A stretch of 64,000 nt of DNA from Piezodorus guildinii (Eukaryota > Arthropoda > Insecta > Hemiptera > Pentatomidae): the NCBI GenBank assembly GCA_023052935.1, contig CM041294.1:100633616-100697615 (forward strand), given 5' to 3'. Under the pieces are notes generated by a model. The model did not search any database, was not told the origin of the DNA, and saw only the letters and a list, made by a program, of their open reading frames with translations. The first letter of the stretch is position 1, and each line of letters opens with the position of its first letter. The position numbers and the translations under genes were made by a program. This document shows, in pieces, positions 1 to 35,639 of the stretch.

Positions 1-1540
1 TTGAATATGCATAAATAATATTTAATTTCTTAAAATAGAGTTTCTCCATAAAAATAATACATTTTTATGATGTGTATATTACACATGTTCCTTTTGATAT
101 AACTTTATCATTTATTTTTTTATTTTTATTTTAAATAATATTTAATGATATTATAGGATTTTAAATAAAGTAATATTAGATATTAATATTCTAATTTATA
201 AAAAAAAAAAAAATCATTCCTTCCTCTCTTCCGTTACTTTCGCGAACTCTCATAAGAGTTCACTTTCAGGAATTTTCTCCTATCTCTTCTCTCCGCTTTT
301 AGAGCTGCCTTAAGATAATTATGGGTCATTGTAATTCAGTTAATCTACTTTTAAATTCTATTTTTGGTCTAGGTTATACATCTGTACTTCATTTTAACCT
401 TTTCGATTTTAACTAGATGTTCTTCGGCAATTATCATATTTTAAATTTCTGCCCATTTATTTTGAGCTGAAGAAGTGTATGTTATGTTCTATCCTTATTT
501 CCCACGACCTCTTATAATAGTAAAGTCGACAATGATACACTCGAAAACGAGAAAGAATGAAAAATACGAACAATAATGAGCTGTGACTTACATGGAATTA
601 TTTTGGAACACGCACTAAAATCGATCTGAGGACCTATTCCGTTACCAGATGCTGGCTGAAAGACGACCTTCAGATACCGATCATTCATCAGGGATCAGTC
701 AAAGAAGTATGTCGATCGGCACTCTATACAAAAACAGGTCATAGCTCATCCTCGGTTAACTTTGTGTTTTCTTGTGAGGAGAGTCATTGTTTATTGTGCA
801 CTTCGTAATCGATAGTTTATATATAGTGCAGAAACTGCGATTTTTTTCTTTGTTTTTAATTATCCTCTATTGCACAATGTAATGTAATTATCAGTATGAT
901 TCTTAAGTACAGAGGTCTCAACGAAGACAAAACTTAAACTGGTTGGTCTCATAAAAACTCATAACATAATTATTTGAATGGAAATATCAACTATCTCGGT
1001 TTAAAAAATAACTATACCCGGTTAAATCAGATACTTTTTAAATACACTCCACATTTCTTACGAAATAAAACAGGCATAAACATTATAAGCAGTTGCATAA
1101 TGGAGTAACCCCTTGCCATCTAAGTGCGGGCCTCCTCCTGTTTTACAAATTATGCAACAACACATTATATTTTTTAACTATCCAGTTCTTTAACAGTTTC
1201 TGTCTTTTATTAATTTTTTTTTCTTCAAATAATGCGTTCTTCATCAGTTAAACTCAATTTTAAGATATGCTCATTGTTTAGATAAATGCGATAACATATA
1301 CTGCATTGTGTGAACGGCGCTACGGTTATACATATCCCGCAACGCACAATTGTCTAAAGTAAAAAATAATATTACACGGTCCCTGAAAACTTTTTTATAT
1401 AATACGATTATTATATTTATTTATTTAAAATTGTTTTTGGCTGTAAAATTGGTATTTGCCATCTTAAAAAAACAAAAAAAAAAACAGTTTACAATAAGCA
1501 AATGTGTCAGCTTCCGAAATAATATTTTAATTCAAAGCAA
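1..1540. other. AT-rich stretch without recognisable gene
   Basis: No reading frame here resembles a protein I know, and no splice-supported exon chain is visible. The + reading frame at about 1350-1613 runs into a LINE fragment on the other strand and looks like chance. Homopolymer runs and AT-rich text dominate. Confidence 0.6.
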
Positions 1541-2340
1541 CTGTAGGCCACCGCCTCAAGTGTTAGGGCAGATGGGTTCATGTTGTAAGTCAATCTGTTC
1601 AAAATTTTTGTAATATTGTGTGGCAGTATCCGAAATTTTGAGTAAGTCCAAATCCTTGTGAAGTACTTTGTTTGTCACATAAAATGGTGCATCCACGATT
1701 TTTCGTAATATTTCTGATTAGAAAGACAGTATTATTTGGATGTTGGAGGTTCTTCCTGAGCCCCATAGCTCTATCCCGTATCTCCATAAGAGTTGATCAG
1801 TACTTTGTAAATAGTAATTTTTGTTTTCAAAGATAATTTTGATCGTTTGTCAAATAGCCTGGATAATAGCCCAAATCGTCTGTTCAGCTGTTTTATCTTA
1901 ATTCTAATGTGAGTCCTCAATGTCAGTCTTTTGTCTAAGTGCAGTCCCAAATTTCGTATTTCTTCTGAGGTTAGAATAGGTATATCCTGGAAATAAACTG
2001 TTGGACATTCACCATGAGTGTGGAAACAATAAATACAATCTTAATTGGGTTCATTTTTACTTTCCACTTTTAAGCCCAACTAGATAAATCGTCAAGGTGG
2101 TCTTGCAACATAAAATATGCTAGAACTGGGTTTTGGTGGGATGCCAAAAAAGCTGTGTCATCTGCAAAAGTGGCTAGTAATGTGTGATCTTTCTCAGGTA
2201 TGTCTGACGTGTAGATATTAAATAGTAACGGTCCCTGTATACTGCCTTGAGGGACTCCTGCTTGAACACGTTTCATACCAGAAAATGCGTCTCCAACTTT
2301 TACAGTAAATTGTCTGTCCGTCAAGTAATACAATAAGATA
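1540..2340 (-). mobile_element. Jockey-clade LINE fragment (reverse transcriptase, decayed)
   Basis: Read on the - strand, 2333-2070 encodes reverse-transcriptase text: TDRQFTVKVGDA, then AGVPQGSIQGPLLFNIYTSD (palm motif B) and FADDTAFLA (motif C, catalytic Asp pair). Further along (about 1790-1560) another frame gives the ELWGS and SEILRKIVDAPFYVTNKVLH block typical of jockey-type C termini, ending in a stop near 1550. Stops and frame changes separate the blocks. The 5' part (endonuclease, ORF1) is absent, so this is a dead, truncated copy. Confidence 0.85.
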
Positions 2341-3663
2341 AATCGAGCGGTTTTCTACAATTACAAATTATTTAATATTTAATTGTTAATTTAATAGTAT
2401 ATTATTATAAATATCATTTTTTGTTTAATTCATTCACGTTTTCATGGCATAGCTCCCTATTGGAGCTAGCCTGGACAATGTCCGCCTTAATCTAAATAAA
2501 TCGATAAGGTTACTGACCGCATGAGAAACAAGGAAGTTGGAAACCCTTACACTTGTTTCATTTTTAAAGAACTACTGTTATTAATTTTTATTTTGTATAA
2601 CTTCATTGTATGTAAAACTCTTTTAGATTCAGTTTTCATGAACGTTCCCATTAGAAAATTCTCTAAAAAAACAACTTAATTGTCATCTCAGAACTATTAT
2701 CCGCTGAGATTTAGTGCAAGGCCTGTTAATATTGGATGAGACAAACATATTAAGTGTTGTACTATATCCTTTATAAAGTAATCTGCACATATTCTGATCT
2801 ATATCAGTTCATCTTTATTTCTAATATAATAAACACTAATACATTATATCTTCCGGAACATTTCTGATGCTCATTTAAGAGATAATGCAATGGGCAATGA
2901 AACTAAAATATATACATTTTGAAATCTTAATCTATAAAGTTATTTGAATATGAGACATTGTGTTCTAATTTGCTGGGGGGGGGGGTTTCTCGAATGGATC
3001 TTTATTTATTTTGTGAGGATCATTATTTTTCCCTTTTACTTTGAAAATTCATAATATGTTAATGTTAAGCTTATTAGGAGATTTGATGTTGATACCATAT
3101 GCAATTTGACTAGGTTGAACCGAAATCCGCCAGCATCAATATTGACACGAAATTGATTTTCAAATTGTTGACTAATGTCAAATTGTTTGAAACTATTGGA
3201 CCTAATTATACGTCTCCTTTGTCCTTCAATCTCAACTTTCGGATATCTCAAAACAAGACCGTAGGACCAAAATAGGCAGTTTTTCAACTGAGGTATGGAT
3301 TAACTTCTTTTATAAAGTGTTAATTACGGATTTCTTTTTTTTTTTATACTCAGATGTTCAAAATAACGACTATTCAAATATTACCATATTTCAAATACAT
3401 TTATAATTGTGGCTTTGTTTAATTATATTATATTTTTTAAGAACTTCAAACTGAAATGCACAAACCATTTAGTGGGAGTTTCTGCAGAAGTTGATTTGTT
3501 TGACGTTCATCATTGGTTCATTAAGTCGTATCGTTGTTATTTTGGCTCCCAAAAGTTTTGTATTAAAAGGAGGGTATCATAAAAACTCCTTTTTTATTTA
3601 AAAAAAACAAACTTTTAAGTAGGTATTAAAAAAAAAATAGAAGGTAGATATATAGAAACAGCA
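2341..3663. other. AT-rich stretch without recognisable gene
   Basis: No supported coding exon on either strand. A run of nine or more G residues near 2976 is the only compositional oddity. The - strand frame 3036-3287 has no family resemblance and no splice context, so it is not called. Confidence 0.55.
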
Positions 3664-4266
3664 TTAAGGCGGCGATACACGGTGAGAAATAGAGTATGTG
3701 TAGGTGAGGTGAGAGTACTCTCGCGAGAGTAGAGGGTGGTAAAAACTGTGTGAGAGTAAAAAATGTGCACGTGTAGACGGTGAGAGTACGCAGCAGTGCT
3801 CGGCAAAATGGCGGATGTGTGAACAGCTGATTATTCAGGAAAGTTGTTGAAAAGGTTGGTTAGCACTGTTTAGGTTACCAAGTTCTTATGTAAAGATGAA
3901 TGTTGATGAAAGATGTCATCTTGTTTTAATAATAATAAGAGTAATGTCTAAAAATGTTTTCGACATTTTTATACAAATTTACTTACTAACCAACTAGAAA
4001 CGTCAACAACACAAGTGACAAGGTGACTGGAACATGCTCGCCACCTATGACAGCAACATTGCTTTGTAAAATCACTTTTAATTTTTTCTATTTCTATTTC
4101 GAATTTCAACGCAAAAAAAAATATATATATTATGGATCTCAAACTATAATACAAAAATATATATATAATATAATTTCTGATAAATAACTATAGAATTAAA
4201 ATGTAATATCCACCAGTGAAAATATACATATTATTAAATAATGGTTTTGGAATCTAGAAACTCAAA

Positions 4267-4267
<1 letters not shown>

Positions 4268-4328
<61 letters not shown>
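4268..4328. repeat. (TA)n microsatellite
   Basis: About 60 bp of uninterrupted TA dinucleotides at the 5' end of the Helitron-like element. Confidence 0.97.
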
Positions 4329-4331
<3 letters not shown>

Positions 4332-5199
4332 CTCGTGTCACAATATTTGTTCGCGATAAACTCTGAAATTACTGAACCGACTTTGATTAAGCTTCGTAAG
4401 TATCTGTTATTTGGTCCAACTTAAACGATAGGATAGTTTTTATTACAATTCTAAATGTTTGAAAAATATATTTTTCTAAAACGTAAAACAAAATTTATTT
4501 AACTGTGGCAACACTGGTTCCCAATAAGTAACCTTCCCATATCTTCACATATGTGATTATTAATTCAAATATAAGTGTGTGTTGATAGTTTCTATGCGTT
4601 CTTATTTATAAAATATACATTCACATTATAGTTTCCATTTTATAATAAAATACACATTACTATACGTTGCCAGAAAAATTTGAATGACTTGCAAAGAGTT
4701 ATAATTTGCAAAGGAGTTATGATGATATACCATGGTTATGTTTAAAAGATAAAACGATGTTGTTGAATAATTTGGATGTGGCACTTGGTACTGGTATGTA
4801 ATTGTAACATTGAGTAAAAAACATTGATATCTGACATGAAATAATAATCTTTTATTTATCATAGACCAAGTAGCTTATTTCTATTCACCTGTATTTCTTT
4901 TATATAACCTCATTCAGCATAGTCACTATCAACATCTTTCGTAATTTGTAGCAATTTTAATTTAAATTATTTTATTTATCAAATTGAATTCACCAAACAA
5001 CAAGCAAATATAAAGAAGTGTAGTTTTTGTTCTATTTTTTCAATGTGTCCCGATATTAGAAACAAGATATTTATAGTTATATTATATTAACTATAGTAAT
5101 AGGTTAAGTTATTTTTAAATCAATTTCCTCATCAACCATAATTCTAATAAGTAGCCATATATACATAAATATACAATAGCGATCCAATAGAAGTAGGCT

Positions 5200-5822
5200 A
5201 AGATTTTTTTAAAAATCTTTTGCTATCCAACGGTATATTATACATCTATATTACTACTCTTATGTTCAAAACCACAAAAATTCATAAACAAATATGTTTG
5301 CACTTTTCTCATTTAGTTGTTTATCAAATTCGCTCAACTTGCATATTTTACCGTTATTTATCAATGCTAATAAGATGATGTTCCAATTTTTTTGTAATAT
5401 ACAAAATTAACTATTTTAATCAGAATAAATTCTACATGATGTTAAAGCCTATTAAATTTTACATTGAAATAGCGAGTTTAATCAAAATTCAGATTCAGAT
5501 AAAATCGAAAAAAGGTGCAAAATGCATGGTATAAAGTGTCTCTTCTGGTAAGCTTATTTTGATGAAAAAGGTTTTGTAACGTCTCGGGCGTATATTTGTC
5601 TTAAATATGAAATTTTAGTTTCGTAGGACTTTTCGTTTCCGCCCAGGAGTTACCACACACGGACAGACACACACAGATCTTTTTGGGGGACTTGGTTATT
5701 TGGACTCAGGGGATCTAAGATGGGTATTTCCGTTGAAAACTGGAATTCGAAAATTTTCACGATCGCAATACTTTCCCTTACTCTATATAGTAAGTATAGT
5801 AAGTGAAAGTAATTAAGAAAGT
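5200..5822 (+). repeat. Dispersed repeat copy C (truncated at its 5' end)
   Basis: Shares long blocks with 10060-10705, including GGTATAAAGTG, the run around GGTTTTGTAAC and the 3' terminus TATATAGTAAG..GTAAGTGAAAGTAA. The short reading frame found in the 10.5 kb copy is recognisable (RFRPGVTTHG, then THTDLFGGLGYLDSGD) but has an in-frame stop near its start and a frame change after the GD. The CTGGTGCGGG terminus seen elsewhere is missing. Confidence 0.8.
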
Positions 5823-6339
5823 TTTTTTTATTGGTAGTTTCTTTTTTACCACATCCACAAACAGCTTCTCCATCATATACGTTTTATAGTTACCACTCAT
5901 AGACGCATTTATACAACTTTAAATAAAGACAAAATGAAATATTCGCAAGCAAAGCCGCGGGTTACAGCTAGTAAATATATATGAATATAAATAAACTATT
6001 TTCAGTTAAAGTTTGACCAAAATAATATAACAAATGATATTGTTATTAATTATCGTTATGGAAAGTAGATGAAAGTGTGATATAGTACATCACTATCACG
6101 ATATTTACTTCCACCAACTTTCCAGCGCTCTCAACGATGTGAATATCGCCATTTCATCTCACCTACACATACCATATTTCTCACCGTGTATCGCCGCCTT
6201 TATGCATTGTCTTTTACTTAACCTTTTATTATGAACTTGCCTTAGTTAACCTATAACTCCGTAGAATATTAATATCCGAATTCTTAACAAGCCTTCTAAA
6301 ATTTGAGCATAGTATTTTTACAAAGTAATTGTTAGTGCC

Positions 6340-6535
6340 ACCTTGTAATTGCTAGTGGGAAGAGCCATTTGAGATGGTTGGGCCATGTGTTGAGAATGAG
6401 GAGAGAAAGGACTCCTATAAAAAAATTGGAATTTTACCCACCTAGATAAGATAGAAACTAGTGGGTTAAAGTGGGAATGGAGTTTTGCATGGAAAGATTC
6501 ATACCTGGTTCGGGCCAAAACTGTTAAAAACTTAA
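6340..6535 (+). mobile_element. LINE tail fragment, RTE-like
   Basis: Translation reads SHLRWLGHVLRMRRERTPIK, the block found at the C terminus of RTE/BovB-type non-LTR retrotransposon polyproteins. It is followed by stops. Only the tail remains. Confidence 0.6.
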
Positions 6536-6599
6536 CATCACATAGACTCCACCATAGAAGAACTTATAAAGTCTATCTAGAAACTATCATTGATGCCAA

Positions 6600-7550
6600 C
6601 ACATAACTTTGCAAAATTGGACATTTTCATGATATCCACTTACCAAATCATATTCGACTCCTACAAACGGAAAAATGTCGAGCAATGAAAAAATGGCATA
6701 GCACAAGATATCCATCGGACAAAAAACATTCCAATCACTTGACAAACAAACTAAAAACAGAAATAAGAAAATACTAAATACAAAACTTTACAGAAAACTT
6801 GACCATGTCAGACAAATCTTTATGGTTAACAACTACAAAACCGCTAAAATTTAAAGCCTATAATCGTCTACTTCTTACTGAATCCCAGACTTGGACGCCA
6901 TTCCGATTAAGACAAATCTCAATTCTATGGAGAACATGTTTCCAATACCTTTGTTATCCGTAAACAATGACCCAGCTGTTGATTCACAAACCCTTCAGTC
7001 CCACATTGTTCCATTGAAGAATGGTGTCAAATGTGGAGGATCAAAATCAATCCTACTAAATCCCACCAAATTACCTACACCCTTCGCTAGCTATGTCTGC
7101 CAGTCCCATTAAATCCTTAGTCGATATTCCACTTACCTCATTTGAACAGACCAGGTACTTTGGATTGCATCTTGACAGACGTGATACTTGGAATCCTCAC
7201 ACTGGACTGAAACGACAAGAATCAGCTCGCAGATACCGTTTATTACAACAAAGCCTCAAAACTCCTCACCTACTAAATAAATCTAATTCATATAATCATA
7301 CTTAGGCCCATTTGGATAAATGGGATTGAACTATGGGGATCCACCAAGCCATCTAATTCCTCTCACATCCAATCCTAGCAATCCAAAATTCTTCGAAAGA
7401 TCCTAAATGTTCTTTACTTTGTCACCAATAAAATAAGACCTGAATATCACATTAATTACAGACTTAGTCCTAAGTAGATATACTCATATCTTTCTATTTC
7501 TGATAATCTCCCGAGGCGGCTGAAAAGCCCATATTTCAATGATCTATAAT
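6600..7550 (+). mobile_element. Jockey-clade LINE C-terminal fragment, decayed
   Basis: Several + frames together give jockey-type text. Examples are IEEWCQMWRIKINPTKSHQI at about 7010-7070, then YFGLHLDRRDTWNPHTGLKR at about 7155-7215, the region after the reverse-transcriptase palm. Frames change at least twice and stops interrupt, so it is a relic. It is a different family from the 46-51 kb LINE at the residue level. Confidence 0.75.
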
Positions 7551-7772
7551 TGTAAACATAATTATAGTAAATAAAAAATAAATAAGGTATACATTTAAAT
7601 AAGACAGTGGCTTTTAAAGGAATTTAAATTAAACATTTATCTTTCTGAAAAGTGTTATTGAGATGGTTTTTGTGACAAAATCTTAAACCAGAATACTCTT
7701 TCATTAATCTGTAAATCCTAAAAAAATGTATAGCACAATATTTAACAGGTGTGTATTAAATTTCTTTTGTAG

Positions 7773-25624
<17,852 letters not shown>

Positions 25625-26795
25625 AGGAAAAATAAGTGACATCTCTCATAAAATATAAACATTATATGGAGTACATATTTATTTTAAAAATATCATTATT
25701 TATGTATATATGGATTATGGCATGTAAGGCTATTAATGTGAAATATCTTTGGAGAAAATAGTAGAGTATTTTGATAATTTAATTTTAACAAGGAAATCAT
25801 AGTTGATTAGAAGACTATGAAATCAATAGTCAGGAATGAGAAAAAATATCAAATAACTTATAATTACTGTGATTAATTTTATAGGGAATAAAGATATGTT
25901 TGTTAAGCAGATGGAATGGAAAAGTTACTTAATTGAGATAATGAAAAAAAAAATTCCTTCCACATAAACTTTGAAGGCTTATATTTCAAGATATGTATAG
26001 CCCAAATAACGTATGAAAAAAAATCTGTCTGTCCACAGTGAGGATTAATAAATTACCAAACACTAGCAATTTTCTAATGTTGGTGTTATGTGATAGAGCA
26101 TTAAATTTCCTTAAAAAAAGAATCATTGAAATCAGTACAGAAATACCAGAGATATATCATTTTGAAATTTGCATTGGTATTAGGCCATTTTCCTATAAAT
26201 TATTTTATTGCTTTTTATAATAGTTAATTGCCTGTAAACAGCTATGTTAACAGTAATATCCTAATATAGTTATTTGGAAATAATAAATAATTGTTTATTA
26301 ATTTGCAGCTTTTTTAAAACAAGATTAATAACTTTATTTTTACAGCATGGAATGATATGATTTAGAATAAAAATAAATGTGGACTTGGTATCATTTGGAA
26401 AGAACTGTTATTTCCAAATGAGTTCTTAAACAATTTGTGTTTTTTTAGTCAGCATTGGATGACTGATTATGACAGAACTAAACATAATATAAATTTTGTA
26501 AACAATGGAAATCAGAGTCTCCATTGAGATAGGAATAATCTCAAATAAATGTCTATGTAGAGTGATAGATGAAAAAATTGAAGCATGTTTGTTTTGTTAA
26601 TAATCTAAAATTAATAAGTCTTTTGAACGATTTTGTAAAAAAGATAACATTTCACAAATAAATATCTTGGTAGACATTTTAATTGTTTTGTTTTATGAAA
26701 TAACTATAGTTTAGTTATAACTTGTTTTTAATAAATATATATCTATATAATAAAATTAGTTTATATAACTTAAAATTAACTGTTTAAGAATTTAA
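25625..26795. other. CDKL 3' UTR and AT-rich convergent intergenic DNA
   Basis: No gene or repeat recognised. The + frame 26038-26220 has no family resemblance. Confidence 0.5.
25887..25892 (+). terminator. Candidate polyadenylation signal for CDKL
   Basis: AATAAA, 263 nt after the stop codon in AT-rich sequence. Others follow (for example near 26281), so the actual site is uncertain. Confidence 0.35.
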
Positions 26796-27045
26796 ATAAT
26801 TATTACTTTCACTTACTTAATTATAAAATATATGGTAAGAGAAATTTTGCAATTTCAAAAATTTTAGAATTAAAGTTTTCACTGGAATTACATGTTTTAG
26901 GATCCCCTGTTTCCAAATGACCAAGTCCTACAAAAAGGTCTGTTTTGTGTGCGTGTGTGTGTTTGTTTGTGTGATCAATCTGGCTCGAAACTGATGTTTT
27001 ATAAAACAACTTTTGATGTTTTACAAGCTGATATAGCAACTTTTT
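26796..27045 (-). repeat. Dispersed repeat copy D (terminal part, - orientation)
   Basis: Begins with TTACTTTCACTTACTTAATT, the inverse of the 3' terminus of the 10.7 kb repeat unit. The - strand reads KTDLFVGLGHLETGDPKTCN then SSENFNSKIFEIAKFLLPYI. This keeps the same reading frame as the 10.5 kb copy despite many nucleotide differences. Confidence 0.75.
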
Positions 27046-27245
27046 CGGAAAAATTCAATGTACCAGTAGAACCACATCTTAAGTGGATAAAATATTTCAA
27101 TATGGAGAATTAAATTATAAAAGGTGGAGATTGTATGGATGTATTTAGATACAAGTTTAAACCTTAGAAATACCGTGTGCATCCAGAAGGAGGATTAAAT
27201 TAAATTCCAAAACAAATGTGACAGTTCATCTAATGTTTGAATTTA

Positions 27246-28497
27246 TTGGGTTGTCCGGAAAGTTCGTAGAGAAATTTGGACAAAAATTAAAATTGATGAC
27301 CAGCATATAATTTATTTATTTAATCTAGAAAATAGTTACCACCATTAGTGGTTACCCTTTTCCAACTGCTTGGAAGGTCCATTATCCCTTTTTTCCAAAA
27401 ATCACTGCCCTTACTCCTCAAGAACAATAAAAGGTCCGTTTTGACGTCAACTTCTGAAGAGTAGGATTTCCATTGTTGAAAATTTTCTAGGGAACTGAAA
27501 ACATGGAAATCTGAATGAGCGATGTCAGGAGAGTATGGCGGGTGAGGTAAAACCTCCCATCTGAAGTTTAATAACTTTTAACGAATCCTTAAAAAACACA
27601 CGGGGCCTAGCATTGTCTTGGTGGAATAGCACTACTTTCCGATTTGTCAACTCTGGCCGTTTCTCTTCAATTGCTGCCTTAAATTGATCTAACCGGGCAC
27701 AATAAAAGCCCATATTTATAGTTTGGTTTTGTGGAAGGAGCTTAAAATGTATGGGTCCCTTCCAATCTCACCAAATACTGAGCATCACATTTCTCGGATG
27801 CAAGCCGGCCTTTGGTGTTGCGAATGGCGTCGTTTCAGGCAACCCCCAAGATTTTTTTGAGCTGGTGTCGTAGAGAATCCATTTTTCGTCACCAGTAACA
27901 ACTCATTTCAGAAATGGACCCTCCACATTTTTTTTCAGTAGCAAATTACAACATGATATCCTTTCAATTAGGTTCCTTTCACTGAGCTCATGGGAAACTC
28001 AAACGTCGTAACGTCAGAGGTACCCGGCCTTCTTCAGATGATCAAAAATGGTCAATTTGCAGGCTCTTGACTCCACAGGTATCTCACGGGCTTTAATTTG
28101 TGGATTATTTGCGATGACCATCATAATATCCTTGATGTCAAGAGTTGAACTCCAGCCAGCCTGGGGTTGGTCCTCCGAATTGAAATCTTCTGATCAAAAC
28201 CGCTTCTGAACTGTGCTATCACCAATTGAATCGCTCCCATACAAGTCACGAATCTTTCTTGCTGTTTGGGCTGTGTTTTTCCCTTTTTTAAAAAAGAACA
28301 GCATAATATGCTGAAAGTTGGTTTGCAATAAACTACACTACTGAGCCTTAATAAAGAAGGATTCTGTATGTAAACATAGTTAATTCCATGAGGATTAAAG
28401 GAATATAAATAAACATTAGCTTTGTGATTCATTTTTAGTAGAAAAAATAAAAGGTAAATTTTATTTTAAAAATATCTACGACTTTCCGACAACCCAA
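27246..28497 (-). mobile_element. mariner transposon with both ends, transposase broken
   Basis: TTGGGTTGTCCGGAAAGTTC at the left and its inverted match (GACTTTCCGACAACCCAA) at the right are flanked by TA (27244-27245, 28498-28499). Length 1252 bp is close to the usual 1.3 kb. The - strand gives FKKGKT near the N terminus, then VTGDEKWILYD (first catalytic Asp), PKAGLHP, KRPELTNRKVVLFHQDNARP (second Asp). The HPPYSPDLAPSD block with the third Asp is not recognisable. Stops and frame shifts are numerous, so the copy is dead. Confidence 0.93.
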
Positions 28498-30334
28498 TAT
28501 TATGGGATTAAACTGTGAGCTCACTTAAGCAAGTTATAAGCAACAAATATCAGAAACTTTAGATTAATCTTTCATAAAAAAAAAAAAAAAAAGGATAATA
28601 TAAAATGTTTTATTAAAAATAGTACACAGTAGACATTATTTAATCAAATAATATAGAAATGACTATCCTACTAGAAAAACAAAACAAAATCAACTCTTTT
28701 AGCTACAAAATATATCAATGAACATTCTTTTAAAATTTATTCCTAGCACATAAAATATTTTTGAATTCAAATAATAAATAAACTTAAATGTAAGAAAAAT
28801 AAATTCCTATAATACATCAAAATATGCAATTATACCAAGCCAATTATAAACAATAGCAAGTTAGTGATGATTTGATTACAAATTCATCTCTTTTGGCAAT
28901 TTTTAAAAATAAATACAATTTCTTAAATTTGCAGACTCACTACCGAACTATATCTTATTACTTAAGTTTATAGTATTAGCCTTTATTTTCTTTTTTTCCT
29001 AAATAAAGATTCTAACAAAATGGGAAAACACTAAAACATTCTAATAAATGATAATCCCAAATCAACAAGTAAAAACATTCAATAATATCACAAAGCATTG
29101 GGCCCTTTAAGAAAGAATAGTCTCATTACATCTACACTGTAAAAAAAATTACTAGTAATTCGAAGGGTAAGCAACTTTTAATCAAACACACTTCTTAAGA
29201 TTATTAATACATAAATATGGCCAAAAAAAAAAAGACATACATGCCCTAAACACACAATATCAATTCTAACTACTCATCAAATTATTTCAAGAAAATTGAT
29301 GAATTGTCAGTAAGATTCTGAAATTTTTTTAAGATGTCATTAATTATAACAATGTCTAGATCAAATTTAACATATAAACATTATAAATGAAGAAAATTTA
29401 TCTTAAGCTAATTAGACATTTGCAAATGATGAGGACGATGGAAATCAATGAACTGATCTCATAATAAATTTATCATAAGTAGTATATAATGTTATCATAG
29501 TTAGCAGATGTTAAAAAAATAAATAAATAAATCAAAGACGATAAGAAATTAAAACCTGGTTGTATAGTGTAAAATCTTGGTTTCCAATAATACAATAGTC
29601 TATCAATTAACAATGAATATAATTTTGAAGTGTAGCTGCGGACTAATTGTCTAATTGCGGACATTGTTGAGAATACCATTAATAACTATTAATGATTATT
29701 AGTTCCGAAAATTGACCAGTTAAAAGATTTAAAATTTTACAGTTAAATCAGTTCTCACCAAGTAATTAATTATTCATAACCTTATTTTAAGAAATATGGA
29801 ATATCATTAGTACAAGTGTGTATTAAATATTCTAATGCAAATTATTTGCTCTCAAAATCATGAGCTTTTCCATTTAGGAGCATATTTTGAATAATTAAAA
29901 AATTACACGAATTTCTTATTAACATAATCCAAACATAAAGATATAATACCCAACACTTTAAAATCTTTTTAATAACTTTTATTTTGATAAATAATTATAA
30001 AATTGATAGCCATTTTAGAATTCAGCTGGAGTATAGATATAAGAAAATATATCCATCCATCCAATAAAACTATCAACACTGCTAAATTTATTACCTAAAC
30101 AGTCAACAATATGACTGAGGAATAACTTCTTAATGTTGCACAAACACAAAAACTCATTTATTATTAGGTGTAAGGCATTAAATTTTGACTGCAAATGTCT
30201 AAAAAATCAAATTATGAAATTAAGATAAATGTTTTTAATAAATTATGGGCTTTTCCAATGAGATGGTTCTTAAGTCTGTTAAATATTAAAGCTGATGTTG
30301 AGAGCGCCGGTGTACCGACAAGAAGTAAGCTCCT
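28498..30334. other. AT-rich convergent intergenic DNA
   Basis: No gene or repeat recognised between the mariner and the 3' end of SH2D4. It probably includes the SH2D4 3' UTR at its upper end. Confidence 0.5.
30157..30162 (-). terminator. Candidate polyadenylation signal for SH2D4
   Basis: TTTATT on the + strand (AATAAA on the - strand), about 175 nt past the SH2D4 stop codon. Confidence 0.35.
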
Positions 30335-35392
<5,058 letters not shown>

Positions 35393-35639
35393 TCAATTTT
35401 AAGAAAATGTGAAGTATTAAACACTAGGGAATTCTTTAAGCCAATCATTAAATATTCAAATACTTTCAGGGAGAGAGAAATCCTGGATTTGATTGGATTC
35501 CTCAACTTTACTCAGTCTCTATATACAAATCAGTGCAAAATATATTTGTTCTATGATTTTCAAAAAATAACCCTTAACAGGAATTATATTTTGAAAATCC
35601 AATATTCTGGCAAGTCATATTCCAATATTTATTCAGTAA

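Larger units (their letters stand above)
4267..5971 (+). mobile_element. Helitron-like (non-autonomous) element
   Basis: The 5' portion reads TC, then a (TA)n tract, then CTCGTGTCACAATATTTG and TTCGCGATAAACTC, text I associate with insect Helitron-type repeats. The 3' end reads AAAGCCGCGGGTTACAGCTAG, a short GC-rich inverted motif followed by CTAG, and the base after CTAG is T in an AT-rich context. This agrees with Helitron rules (5' TC, 3' hairpin plus CTRR, no target duplication). No Rep/helicase coding sequence is visible. A copy of the dispersed repeat seen at 9793-10705 occupies about 5200-5820. Confidence 0.65.
3667..6199. mobile_element. Harbinger-like DNA transposon with TTA target duplication, carrying a nested Helitron
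   Basis: The left end begins AGGCGGCGATACACGGTGAG and the right end is its inverted copy, with matching text continuing for about 45 bp (3667-3712 against about 6155-6199). The trinucleotide TTA sits directly outside both ends (3664-3666 and 6200-6202), which fits the 3-bp TWA target duplication of PIF/Harbinger elements. Just inside the left end GTGAGAGTA recurs several times (3709, 3752, 3780), like subterminal repeats. I see no intact transposase, so the copy is non-autonomous or gutted. The interior is occupied by another element (4267-5971). Superfamily assignment rests on the duplication only. Confidence 0.75.
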
